From Jejuia rubra (GTDB lineage: Bacteria > Bacteroidota > Bacteroidia > Flavobacteriales > Flavobacteriaceae), in NCBI RefSeq assembly GCF_042684665.1, contig NZ_JBHULY010000016.1, positions 244,938 to 308,937 of the forward strand: a DNA stretch of 64,000 nt. The letters are read 5' to 3'. The notes below the pieces were generated by a model that saw nothing but the letters and a program-made list of their open reading frames with translations, did not search any database and was not told the origin of the DNA. Shown one piece after another: positions 9,027 through 17,540 of the stretch. The translations under genes were made by a program, and so were the position numbers. Numbering within the stretch: the stretch's first letter is position 1; each line of letters begins with the position of its first letter.

Positions 9027-10064
9027 ATGCTGTACGTAGTGCTTTTTTTTCTTATGGTGTCCTTACTCCTGTACGTACTTCTAGCGGGAGCGGATTTTGG
9101 TGCAGGCATCATCGAACTAGTATCCTCGAAGAAAAGTAAATCAATCACCAAGAAAACCGTTTATCGTGTTATCGGTCCCGTTTGGGAGGCCAATCATATT
9201 TGGATTATAATTATTGTGGTGATTTTGTGGGTTGGATTCCCTGAGTTTTATAATGTTTTGGTCATTTATTTACACATTCCGCTCACTCTTGTATTATTGG
9301 GTATTACCTTGAGAGGTGTCTCTTTTGTATTCCGCCATTACGATGCTTTTAAAGATAGAACCCATGTGCTTTATGATTGGATGTTTAGGGTTTCAAGTTT
9401 AGTTACTCCTTTTTTCCTAGGAATGACATTTGGTGCGAGCGTTTCAGGTAAAATTAATATCACAAACGACTATTCCAATTTAAGCTTTTTTGAAACTTTT
9501 GTAGTGTCATGGCTCAATGGGTTTTCAGTTTTTGTTGGTCTCTTCTTTGCCTCTTTATGCGCTTTTTTGGCGGCCGTACTATTGATAGGTGAAGCTGAAG
9601 ATGCCGAACGTAAACTTTATGTTCGAAAAGCACAAATAGCCAATGTTGTGGTTATAATTATGGGGTTTTTAGTTTTAAGCATTGGTTTCGTTAACGATAT
9701 AACTTTCGTAACGGATTTTGTAAACAACCCATTTGCCGTTGGCTTGGTGGCACTTTCTGCAATTTTGATACTGCCTTTAACACGTAGCATTAAAAACGCC
9801 AAGAAAGTCAAAAGTCGAACTTTAGCGGGAATGCAAGTTGTTTTGATCCTATTAGCTGCTTTAGGCTCCCACTACCCCAACCTTTTGATGACTTCGGGTT
9901 CGGAAATTAGTATTTTGGACGCCACAACTACTGATAGCGTCATTAATGTACTGGGCATTTCTTTAATCATCGGCGGAGCCATCATATTGCCGGGACTCTT
10001 TCACTTATTTAAATCCTTTAAATTGATTAAGGTGCTGGATAAAGATAATTCGGAAGAAAGCTAA
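9027..10064 (+). CDS. cydB: Cytochrome bd quinol oxidase subunit II (CydB)
   Basis: 345-residue protein with about eight to nine hydrophobic helices. It opens MLYVVLFFLMVSLLLYVLLAGADFGAG, in which the Leu-x-Gly-(A/T)-Asp-Phe-Gly segment is typical of CydB. GPVWEANHIWII and RGVSFVFRHY also match. A frame-open TTG lies two codons upstream, overlapping the cydA stop, but the ATG at 9027 is preferred. It forms the membrane heterodimer with CydA. No CydX-like small subunit is obvious. The convergent HAD gene overlaps its last bases. Confidence 0.95.
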   Translation: MLYVVLFFLMVSLLLYVLLAGADFGAGIIELVSSKKSKSITKKTVYRVIGPVWEANHIWIIIIVVILWVGFPEFYNVLVIYLHIPLTLVLLGITLRGVSFVFRHYDAFKDRTHVLYDWMFRVSSLVTPFFLGMTFGASVSGKINITNDYSNLSFFETFVVSWLNGFSVFVGLFFASLCAFLAAVLLIGEAEDAERKLYVRKAQIANVVVIIMGFLVLSIGFVNDITFVTDFVNNPFAVGLVALSAILILPLTRSIKNAKKVKSRTLAGMQVVLILLAALGSHYPNLLMTSGSEISILDATTTDSVINVLGISLIIGGAIILPGLFHLFKSFKLIKVLDKDNSEES

Positions 10065-10729
10065 TCTAAAATCTTGATGATATCCTTAAAATCTTTTAAG
10101 GTGAACGTTGGCAGGTAAGCTCTATCCAGTCCAAAATCCTGCTTATGGATATTATCGCCATTATCTAATATACAAACTGATGTCCAACCCAATCTGTTTG
10201 GAGAAAGAAAATCTTTTGAAACATTGTCGCCAATATAAAAATACTGCCCTGTTCCGAATGTCTTTTCAAAATGCAGAAAGTTATTTTCATTGGGTTTTTC
10301 ACTACCGAATTCTTCGGAAATAACTATTTCATCAAAATATTCGTCAAGTCCCAAGGCTTTAATTTTACTTCGTTGTTGCTTGGAGCGCCCGTCTGTCAAA
10401 AGCCCAATTTTTATACCTTTATTTTTAAGGAATTCTAAAACCAATTTTCTTTCGTCCGACAATTTAATATTGGGGTTATGGTTTCTGTAAAGGTGAAGCA
10501 ACTCCTCTTTTGTTGCTTTTGTAACGTAACTGTTCAGTATTTCTACAAAAACGTTGGATTTGCTATGGTACAAACGCATCATTTCTTCAAAAATTGAAAT
10601 GGAATCGCTATCGGAATCTTTGCTGATGAATTGGGCAATTTCTAAAAAAGCAGACTTTAGATAATCCAACTCGTTATAGAGTGTATCATCCAAATCAAAA
10701 ATAACAATAGGTTTAGGCTTTGTGTCCAT
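10061..10729 (-). CDS. HAD family hydrolase, paired with an ATP-grasp gene
   Basis: 222-residue haloacid-dehalogenase-type phosphatase. Motif I is FDLDDTLYN (nucleophile Asp about residue 11), motif II is LLTDGRS, and motif IV is YIGDNVSKDF with a cap domain between I and II. The substrate cannot be read from sequence. The start overlaps the 3' end of the upstream ATP-grasp gene by 17 bases, so they are translationally coupled and probably act in one pathway. The 3' end overlaps the convergent cydB stop by 4 bases. Confidence 0.82.
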   Translation of the reverse strand: MDTKPKPIVIFDLDDTLYNELDYLKSAFLEIAQFISKDSDSDSISIFEEMMRLYHSKSNVFVEILNSYVTKATKEELLHLYRNHNPNIKLSDERKLVLEFLKNKGIKIGLLTDGRSKQQRSKIKALGLDEYFDEIVISEEFGSEKPNENNFLHFEKTFGTGQYFYIGDNVSKDFLSPNRLGWTSVCILDNGDNIHKQDFGLDRAYLPTFTLKDFKDIIKILD

Positions 10730-11681
10730 GCACTAAAACTTCTGCGTCGTAGCGAAGCATTAATAGGTCTTCTTCCCAATTCTGGAATTTTTCGACGGAC
10801 TTGTCACATAAGTATTCCTCAATAATCCATTTGGGGAAATTCCCTCCTGCCAAATAAGTCAGTGGATAACCTCCTCCAAAACGCGCATTGATTTCTATCC
10901 CTCGGATATCATCGTTTTCTTTGTTCTTGAAGAATTGAAACGTAATACATCCCCTCGCCCCTTCAAGTTTGGTCAATTTAGAATTGATATAATCGTAAAC
11001 CGCGTCTTTTTTGGTGATGCCTTTGCTTACCTCGCCACCGCGTACCTCAATTCGCTTTCTTGGCACGGCACATTTCAAATCCCCGTTTTTGTCATAGTAC
11101 AAATCGCAGGTGTATTCCTCGTAAATATCGTGGTCTAAGTATTCGAAAAACAAAAATCTATCTTCCGAAAAGTGCTTTTCACTAAAATCACTTTCCTTTT
11201 TAATAATGAAATTATCTATGCTTCGGCTACCGTTGAAAGGTTTTATATAGACAGGAAGTTTGTAATTATCCTTAGTGTAAATCCTTCCCACGGGAATATC
11301 AAGCTTATCAAAAAACTTTTCGGTGTTCACCTTATTATCAGAAACCTGAATTAACGCTTCATCTGAAACCATCAGTGTAATGCCCTTGTCATCAAACAGA
11401 GACTTACTTTTCGCCATTACCGATAACTCAGTATCCAAAGTAGGTATTACAAGTTTCACTTCATTTTGAACACATATATCCAACAGCATCGGAATATAAT
11501 CAGGATCAGTAATCCTGCATATATCAAAAGCTTTATCCACAATTTGTGCAGCAGCCGACAGATCTGTTCTTAGGTCCGCAACAAAAACTTTGGCTCCCGG
11601 AAAAATATAAGACAACTCGCTTTGAAAGGCTTTAACCAGCGACACTCTTCTCCCTGCTGAAGTGATTAATATATTATTCAT
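10713..11681 (-). CDS. ATP-grasp domain protein (carboxylate-amine ligase-like)
   Basis: 322-residue ATP-grasp enzyme. It opens MNNILITSAGRRVSLVKAF, resembling the N-terminal domain of carbamoyl-phosphate-synthase-like ATP-grasp ligases. An ATP-binding lysine strand is seen (YIKPFNGSRSI), and the metal-binding end EINARFGGGYPLTYLAG is clear. Such proteins join a carboxylate to an amine or thiol through an acyl phosphate. The frame extends 16 codons upstream, but MNNILITSAG at 11681 fits the family. It is coupled to the HAD gene. The same pairing occurs in surface-polysaccharide and peptide-modification loci, but nothing here fixes the substrate. Confidence 0.8.
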   Translation of the reverse strand: MNNILITSAGRRVSLVKAFQSELSYIFPGAKVFVADLRTDLSAAAQIVDKAFDICRITDPDYIPMLLDICVQNEVKLVIPTLDTELSVMAKSKSLFDDKGITLMVSDEALIQVSDNKVNTEKFFDKLDIPVGRIYTKDNYKLPVYIKPFNGSRSIDNFIIKKESDFSEKHFSEDRFLFFEYLDHDIYEEYTCDLYYDKNGDLKCAVPRKRIEVRGGEVSKGITKKDAVYDYINSKLTKLEGARGCITFQFFKNKENDDIRGIEINARFGGGYPLTYLAGGNFPKWIIEEYLCDKSVEKFQNWEEDLLMLRYDAEVLVHGHKA

Positions 11682-12283
11682 TTGATTTGGTTTCGATCTA
11701 CTTTTGATAAAAACATTACAATAGATCACAGCAATTCGTGCGTCAAATATACATATTTTGCTAGCACAAAAGGTCTTTATTTCTTTATTCTACAGATTTA
11801 CCTTACTGAATTACAAAAACTTCAATTTGAGCCTTTAATTTTTGAAGATTTGCTCAAATTGAATCTTTTACGGTACATATTTTTTTATTACGGCTATCAA
11901 AAAAAGAAATTTTTAGACCAAAAAAGTGCCTGTGCCCACAAAAGACCACAGACACTTTTGAATTCTCCCTAAGAACTAATTAATAACTGTTGTAAAACTA
12001 GGGGCAAACTTCATATGAGTCAATACCCAATTCTAGGTATTTTTTGGCGTTTTTTTGGAAATAGGCACTACAGACCTCTCAAAAACATCTAAAAATACTT
12101 ACAAACAACCAAAACCAGGATGAAAAAATTCATAAGAAGGAAAAATTGCAAATGCAAGGGTACTAAAAATTGTTATTGTCATTTTTTTTTGACATCTTGG
12201 GGAATGAAGTGATTGAAACTTTCTTTTTCTGATTAAAAAAGGGTTGTAAAATCACTGGATTAATAGCTATTGACTCTCGAAGA
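11682..12283. other. Gene-free AT-rich intergenic region, 602 bases
   Basis: Lies between the divergent ATP-grasp and PAS-LuxR genes. Apart from the hairpin at 11922-11959, I see no RNA gene and no convincing small gene. A 96-codon frame at 11682-11972 looks spurious: it starts by mirroring the ATP-grasp leader and is low in complexity. The length leaves room for regulation of the LuxR pair. Confidence 0.6.
11922..11959. terminator. Orphan hairpin, terminator-like
   Basis: Arms AAAAGTGcCTGTG (11922-11934) and CACAGaCACTTTT (11947-11959) pair over 13 positions with one C-A mismatch and a 12-base loop. It resembles a two-way terminator, but no annotated gene ends here. It may close an unrecognised short transcript or be a remnant. 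Confidence 0.45.
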
Positions 12284-13054
12284 ATGAATGAAAATGCGCG
12301 TAAGGTGACCCGCGTTTGGGAAACGGAGAACAAGATTTTAAACCCTAGTAAAAAAGAAGTTCTTCTCGATGTTGTTGAACAAGTGGCCTCTCTATTTTCA
12401 GCCGGTCCTTTTTACTACTATATCATCAATTTTGAAGACGTTTCCATGGACTACGTCCATGAGGGCATTAAAGATGTTCTTGGCATTCAACCAGAGGCGT
12501 TTAATGTGGATAAGCTTTTCGAAATTATGCACCCCGATGATTTGGAGGTCATGCATCAAAAAGAAGGGATTGCCACACATTTTTTGCTCAATCAAATTTC
12601 TGTCGAAAATATTCCCGATTATAAAGTGGTGTACCTTATGCGCCTAAGGCATACCAGTGGCATTTATAAAACCATCCTTCACCAAACTAAAGCACTTGTG
12701 ATGTCCCATGATGGCAAAATTCAGAAGGTATTGGGTATTCATACAGATATGACCCATTTAAACATGCCTTTTGACAACAAGGTGTCTTTTTTAAGCCAAA
12801 AACTACCTTCGGTACATTACAAATACACCAAAAGCAACTATGTATTGCGTCAACATTATGAAACGGAGTACACCAAGCGCGAAACGGAGATATTAGAACT
12901 TTTGAGTCAAGGTAAAACGGCACAGGATATTAGCGGGGAACTATCTATTTCACTATTAACGGTGAATACCCATAAACGGAATATCCTAAGAAAATCAGGA
13001 GCCATCAATACCAGTCAGCTTGTTGCGAAAGCCATTCGAGAGGGCATTATCTAA
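12284..13054 (+). CDS. PAS-LuxR transcriptional regulator, first of a tandem pair
   Basis: 256 residues. The first two thirds look like a PAS sensor fold (FYYYIINFEDVSMDYVHEG, then the PAS-like IMHPDDLEVMH, and GIYKTILHQTKAL ... VLGIHTDMTHL). The C-terminus is a LuxR-type helix-turn-helix: TKRETEILELLSQGKTAQDI then SISLLTVNTHKRNILRKSG (about residues 192-245). No receiver domain and no membrane segment, so a cytosolic one-component sensor is inferred. It is followed after 7 bases by a paralogue with the same layout. The ligand is unknown. The pair lies 1.7 kb from the peptide-synthetase locus, so a link is possible but unproven. Confidence 0.82.
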   Translation: MNENARKVTRVWETENKILNPSKKEVLLDVVEQVASLFSAGPFYYYIINFEDVSMDYVHEGIKDVLGIQPEAFNVDKLFEIMHPDDLEVMHQKEGIATHFLLNQISVENIPDYKVVYLMRLRHTSGIYKTILHQTKALVMSHDGKIQKVLGIHTDMTHLNMPFDNKVSFLSQKLPSVHYKYTKSNYVLRQHYETEYTKRETEILELLSQGKTAQDISGELSISLLTVNTHKRNILRKSGAINTSQLVAKAIREGII

Positions 13055-13061
13055 ATGATTT

Positions 13062-13835
13062 ATGAGAAAGGCACATATTAAGAAGGTATTTGATGTTTGG
13101 GGTGCGGTTATGCAGAATATTGAACCAGCAGACTCGAAACTGGTATTGGAAATTGTTGACAACATTGCGTCGATGTTTGCTGCAGGAAACTTTTATTATT
13201 ATGTACTAAATTTCGCTACTTATAAAATTGATTATGTTAGTGAGGGTACCCAGACCGTACTTGGTATTCCTCCAAGTCAATTTACACTGGAAAAAATCTT
13301 TACTCTTTTTCATCCAGAGGATTTAGCCGACTTACATAGGAAAGAACGGGCTTCGGTCAATTTTAAGATGAGAAAAATTGATGCAAAAGACATTACTAAA
13401 TATAAATCAGTATATCTATTTAGGTTTATGGCGGCTGATGGGACCTATAAAACCATTCTTCACCAGTCTAAAGCGATAAATGTTTCTAAAGATGGTAAGG
13501 TGCAACAGGTCATTGGCGTACATACTGATGTAACCCATCTAGATTTGCCCATTGACCATAAAGTTTCATTTATAGGGGATAGATTACCGAATTACCATTA
13601 TAACGAAGCCAAGGATAGTTTTGACTTAATAGAAGAAAACAAAATACCTTTTACCAATAGAGAACTAGGAATATTGAAAGCAATCGTAAAAGGAAATTCT
13701 ACAAACAGCATAGCCTCTCAGCTTAATATATCTACGAACACGATTTATACGCACAAGAAAAATATCTTGAAAAAATCAGGGTGCAAAAACACTTCAGAAG
13801 TTATTGCTAAATGCCTTAGGGAAGGGATTATTTAA
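13062..13835 (+). CDS. PAS-LuxR transcriptional regulator, second of a tandem pair
   Basis: 257 residues, clearly a duplicate of the preceding gene with the same domain order and many shared blocks (FYYYVLNF, LFHPEDLADLHRKE, TYKTILHQSKAI, VIGVHTDVTHLDLP). The LuxR helix-turn-helix is TNRELGILKAIVKGNSTNSI followed by TNTIYTHKKNILKKSG. The two proteins have diverged substantially across their length, so the duplication is old or one copy evolves fast. It is probably cotranscribed with the first and could heterodimerise with it (inference). The 3' end overlaps the convergent hydrolase stop by 8 bases. Confidence 0.82.
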   Translation: MRKAHIKKVFDVWGAVMQNIEPADSKLVLEIVDNIASMFAAGNFYYYVLNFATYKIDYVSEGTQTVLGIPPSQFTLEKIFTLFHPEDLADLHRKERASVNFKMRKIDAKDITKYKSVYLFRFMAADGTYKTILHQSKAINVSKDGKVQQVIGVHTDVTHLDLPIDHKVSFIGDRLPNYHYNEAKDSFDLIEENKIPFTNRELGILKAIVKGNSTNSIASQLNISTNTIYTHKKNILKKSGCKNTSEVIAKCLREGII

Positions 13836-14607
13836 ACACTTCATTAGCTATTCTACTAAGCGTTGCTTCAAACTGAAGGGGCTGCTCTAAACTTGGGTAA
13901 TGTCCGCAATCCTTAAACTCAATCAATTCACAGTGCCCTGCCGAGGCATCTACTACGTGGTTTAAATAATCACGGTTAATTGTTGGGTCCTGTAAACCGG
14001 CAATGATATATTTTGGTATTGTCAAGTTGGTAAATATCTCATATTCATTTAAAAGTCTTTCGTTGGCAACATCAACCCCCAGTGCCGTCCTTACTTTTGG
14101 GTGAGCCTTTTTAAAATTCTCCACTACAATCGGGGCATTTAACTTATCAAATACCGCTATATTGGCCGCTTCCTTAATCTCATTATCTGGCGGGTTTTCC
14201 GTGAAAAAGGTTTGCAAGGCGGGCTCTGGCAAAAAGGCTTCTTCAAAATTTAAAGGTTTTTTTAATGGAGGGGTTCCAAAAATCACCAAGCCTTTTAGCT
14301 TATCTTTAATGCGTGGCGCCAATTCAATAGCAATATGACCTCCCAAAGAATTGCCAACCAATACAATGTCTTCATCAATATTTTGAATGAGGTCGTATAG
14401 CTGGTCTAAGTAAGACCCCATAAAGAAATTCTCTTCTCTATTATAACCATTTAAACTACTTCCATGTCCCGGTAAATCCACAGCCAACATGGAGCGCATT
14501 ATCTTTTTTGAATTTAAAATATGCTGAAAAACGTTAGAAGAAGACGAGTTGCCATGAATAAAAATAATTATGCCATCCCTCTCCCCGTGGATAAAAGTAT
14601 GCTTCAT
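13828..14607 (-). CDS. Alpha/beta hydrolase
   Basis: 259-residue alpha/beta-hydrolase-fold protein. The oxyanion HG motif is IIFIHGNSSSSNVF, the nucleophile elbow is VGNSLGG with Ser87, the acid is probably the Asp in AGLQDPTI, and the histidine is in FKDCGHYPSLEQP. No signal peptide, so it is cytosolic. The substrate is not recognisable; it could be an esterase, a lactonase or a type II thioesterase-like editor for the adjacent synthetases, but the last is only suggested by position. Its start codon lies inside one arm of a 13-bp inverted repeat with the upstream leader. Confidence 0.8.
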   Translation of the reverse strand: MKHTFIHGERDGIIIFIHGNSSSSNVFQHILNSKKIMRSMLAVDLPGHGSSLNGYNREENFFMGSYLDQLYDLIQNIDEDIVLVGNSLGGHIAIELAPRIKDKLKGLVIFGTPPLKKPLNFEEAFLPEPALQTFFTENPPDNEIKEAANIAVFDKLNAPIVVENFKKAHPKVRTALGVDVANERLLNEYEIFTNLTIPKYIIAGLQDPTINRDYLNHVVDASAGHCELIEFKDCGHYPSLEQPLQFEATLSRIANEVFK

Positions 14608-14677
14608 TGAAATATTTTTTTAGAAATATACCGAATATTCCAGTTAAACCATTGATTTTATTTTAATGAAGCATACT
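14596..14677. repeat. 13-bp inverted repeat spanning the hydrolase start codon
   Basis: AGTATGCTTCATT at 14596-14608 and its exact reverse complement AATGAAGCATACT at 14665-14677, separated by 56 bases. In the minus-strand mRNA the upstream arm can pair with the first codons, including the ATG. Confidence 0.8.
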
Positions 14678-14710
14678 CAATTTATAGATATTCTTAAAAC
14701 ATCCTGAAAG

Positions 14711-16945
14711 TTAGAATCTTACAGATACTTTCCCTCTTAAAAAGAAAGGCGCACCGGGTGTAAAATGGATTTCCTCCACCGAATCTGCCTCTCCCATCAA
14801 CCTACTTTCGGTGGCAAACTGGGTTTCGTTCCAATCCACATCAAACAAGTTCTCTACAATTAATCCGAACGTCCAATTCTTGCATGAATAGTTAATATTA
14901 AAATCCGTGACAAAATAGCCCTCAGCAACAATAGAATTATCTTCATTTGCAGGACGGTCTTTAATATAGCGGTAATTGATGCTTCCAGAGAATTTGCCCA
15001 ACTCCTTAAAACTAAAGCCACCTGCTGAGGTTAAATCAGGTGCTAAGGGAATATAATCCTGTCCACTCGGCTCTTCCGTACTTCTGGCATGTGCATAATT
15101 CACATCTGCATTAAAATAAAGCCAATCCGCAATTTGATATCTTAAGCCAAAATCGATACCCATTCGTCTTGTTTTTCCGCTGGGCTCAACAATACCGGCA
15201 TCCCCTACGTACACAAATTCCTGTTGCAAAAACAGAGCCCATAAGGCGGCATTTACTACTAACCTATCCGTTGGCTTAAGTATAGTTCCTAAATCCGCAC
15301 CAAAAGAGGCAGGTAAAATTTCCTCTCCACTCTGGGCAACCACCACTCTACTGTCATTAGAATGGTACCCAAAACCGGTTTTCAAAAATAATTGTGTCTT
15401 TGGCGAAGCCGCATAAATAACGTTGAGCTTGGGGCTAACTATGGCCTTATCTTCACTTTTACTGTCATAAGCGGTCGACAACAGATCTTCGTAATCAAAA
15501 TTGAAGTAATCCAAACGAATGCCCGGATTTAATGTCCATTTATTGCATTTGTAATTCAAATCCGCAAATGCAAAACCATTGGCTTCGTCCACGTTGCCAT
15601 AAGCTAATCGTTCCAAAAGGTCTTTTCTGTTTGCGGTGCGGGATAATTGGTTTTCATTAACATCATCATAACGAAATCCAACACCGACCCGATATTTCAA
15701 TTGCTTGTCGTGATCCGCCAAATGAAAGGATTTTTCATAAACACTTTTCGCCCCAATAATGGTTCTGTCTTCATACTGACGAATCTGATCTCCATTTACA
15801 GGATCCTCCAAAAGAAAGGTAAAATTTGAAAACAATTCAAAATCATATTGTGAAACGTACGCCGATGATGTTAAGCTAGAATGCTCATCAAAATGCTTGA
15901 TGTGATTCATCCAAATATTGGTTCTGCTAGTATTACCACCCTCAGTATCATCAATGGCTCCAAATCGTCCTATCAAACCTTGATCCACGGCGCGTTGCGG
16001 AATCTGCCCCGAAGCATCCCACTTACTTTGAAAGTGTGACAATGACAGGTTGAATTCCTGATCCTTAAAGTTGTTGTAATTATAACGCCCCATGATATTT
16101 AAACGGTTGAAATTCTGTGGCGAATCGAAGACTCCGTCCGTTAAGTTCAGCTCACTGGCAACATAGGCATTACTATTTTCGCCGTCCCAAATCTTGAGCA
16201 TGCTCATAGCACGAACCGTGTTAAATTGTCCGGCTTCAACGGAAATTAGGTTTTTATCGATTTTCTTTTTAGTGACGATATCTACATAGCCTGCGGTATT
16301 GAAATTTCCTTTGTCAGCATAATAAGAACCCTTTCCAAAATCTAAATTTTCAATGGTTTCGGGAATGATAAAGTGCATATCGGCATAACCTTGCCCATGC
16401 GCGTGGGATACCATGTTTACCGGCATACCGTCCACATCAATCGCGATATCGGTACCATGATCAATATCAAATCCCCTTAGGAAAATCTGCTCGGCTTTAC
16501 CGCCACCGGCATGCTGACCAATAAACAATCCCGGAATTTTACGAAGGATTTCCTGCGAGGTTTTTACGGGAGTTGTTTTTAAATCCACGTTCACAAAACT
16601 ACTCAGCACATTTACTTTGGAAACAATGAGTACTTGGTCTAAAGATGCCGCAGATATTTCAAGAATTATGTTTGCGGTACTATCCAAATGCGACTCGTCT
16701 ATGATGAGTTCGTAATTTTCAAATCCCAGTTGATAGAAATAAACAACATCTCCCACCGAAATGTCGTCGAGTTCAAAATAACCGGAAACATTGGTATAGG
16801 TGTAAGCTCCCGTATTTTTATTGTAAACCCCTACACCTTGAAGGGGCTTTTCGTTTTCTGCTGAAATTACCGTGCCGTTAAGCTCGTGGGCATAAGTACA
16901 TAATCCCACGGCAAGCAACAGCACTGTTAGGATATTTTTTAACAT
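14711..16945 (-). CDS. TonB-dependent outer-membrane receptor, probably for a metal complex
   Basis: 744 residues. There is a signal peptide (1-19), then a carboxypeptidase-regulatory-like domain (about 21-100), a TonB-box-like LDQVLIVSK (102-110), a plug domain (about 120-240) and a C-terminal barrel ending in VSVRF with a terminal Phe. The plug carries unusually placed histidines: GQHAGGGK (H144), DIDHGTD (H163) and MVSHAHGQGYADMHF (H181, H183, H191). These suggest metal or metal-chelate handling (inference). It is the last gene of the leftward arm, 130 bases after the His-rich gene. It is a plausible uptake receptor for the peptide made by the neighbouring synthetases. Family identification is firm; the ligand is inferred. 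Confidence 0.92.
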   Translation of the reverse strand: MLKNILTVLLLAVGLCTYAHELNGTVISAENEKPLQGVGVYNKNTGAYTYTNVSGYFELDDISVGDVVYFYQLGFENYELIIDESHLDSTANIILEISAASLDQVLIVSKVNVLSSFVNVDLKTTPVKTSQEILRKIPGLFIGQHAGGGKAEQIFLRGFDIDHGTDIAIDVDGMPVNMVSHAHGQGYADMHFIIPETIENLDFGKGSYYADKGNFNTAGYVDIVTKKKIDKNLISVEAGQFNTVRAMSMLKIWDGENSNAYVASELNLTDGVFDSPQNFNRLNIMGRYNYNNFKDQEFNLSLSHFQSKWDASGQIPQRAVDQGLIGRFGAIDDTEGGNTSRTNIWMNHIKHFDEHSSLTSSAYVSQYDFELFSNFTFLLEDPVNGDQIRQYEDRTIIGAKSVYEKSFHLADHDKQLKYRVGVGFRYDDVNENQLSRTANRKDLLERLAYGNVDEANGFAFADLNYKCNKWTLNPGIRLDYFNFDYEDLLSTAYDSKSEDKAIVSPKLNVIYAASPKTQLFLKTGFGYHSNDSRVVVAQSGEEILPASFGADLGTILKPTDRLVVNAALWALFLQQEFVYVGDAGIVEPSGKTRRMGIDFGLRYQIADWLYFNADVNYAHARSTEEPSGQDYIPLAPDLTSAGGFSFKELGKFSGSINYRYIKDRPANEDNSIVAEGYFVTDFNINYSCKNWTFGLIVENLFDVDWNETQFATESRLMGEADSVEEIHFTPGAPFFLRGKVSVRF

Positions 16946-17075
16946 AGCATTGGTTATTAATTTCTTTTGAAAGGGCTAAAATCAGCCTCCCAAAAGAGTT
17001 GGTTTATAAAATTTTTTTGAGTTGATAACATCGAGATTGTTGCGTAATTTTCATTTTTACACAACACTTTTCTTA

Positions 17076-17540
17076 TCAAGTAAATTGAGGGGGTTGGAAT
17101 TTTCCGTCTGGATATCCATTTCGGATATGCTGAAGTTTAAATAAAAAATGATGCTGAATGTGTTGGGCCGAAAAAAATGATTGCCCTTTATACATCAACT
17201 TTGTCCGTATATGCTTGTCTATTTTTTGGAACACTATTTTAGGCTCATCCCTATCATCATCCGTATCAGAGGCTTTCAATATTTTTTGAAGCGTTTCCAA
17301 AAAAGTATGCTGATGGGTTTCGTCATTCTTTAATTTATGATTGGTGTGGTCCGCATGATTTGCACGCTCAGCACTTGTATGCGAGATAACGTTTTCGGGC
17401 ATTTCCAACTGATGCGCTAAAATATGCAACACTTTGCTCACTTCAGTATGAGACGGCCCAAATACATAGCACATGCTCATCGCAATGGCAACAATCTTTA
17501 TGGCGAACGGCTTTAAGCCATTTTGGGCGGTGCTATTCAT
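17076..17540 (-). CDS. Histidine-rich small protein with N-terminal hydrophobic segment
   Basis: 154 residues. A hydrophobic stretch (about 12-29) could be a signal peptide or an anchor, after which the chain is acidic and rich in His: 14 in total, with clusters NHADHTNH (61-68), THQH (75-78) and QHIQHH (126-131). A short Asp run TDDDRDE follows residue 92. I do not recognise a named family. It overlaps the end of the C-A-T synthetase gene by 8 bases and precedes the TonB receptor, so it belongs to that operon. A periplasmic metal-buffering or delivery role fits but is inference. Confidence 0.7.
   Translation of the reverse strand: MNSTAQNGLKPFAIKIVAIAMSMCYVFGPSHTEVSKVLHILAHQLEMPENVISHTSAERANHADHTNHKLKNDETHQHTFLETLQKILKASDTDDDRDEPKIVFQKIDKHIRTKLMYKGQSFFSAQHIQHHFLFKLQHIRNGYPDGKFQPPQFT

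Noticed and set aside
11682..11972. 96-codon frame upstream of the PAS-LuxR pair
   Set aside because: It is low in complexity, runs through the orphan hairpin and begins antisense to the ATP-grasp leader; no family resemblance.
14666..14707. 13-codon frame MKHTQFID... on the plus strand as a leader peptide
   Set aside because: It has no downstream gene on that strand and its start is explained by the inverted repeat.
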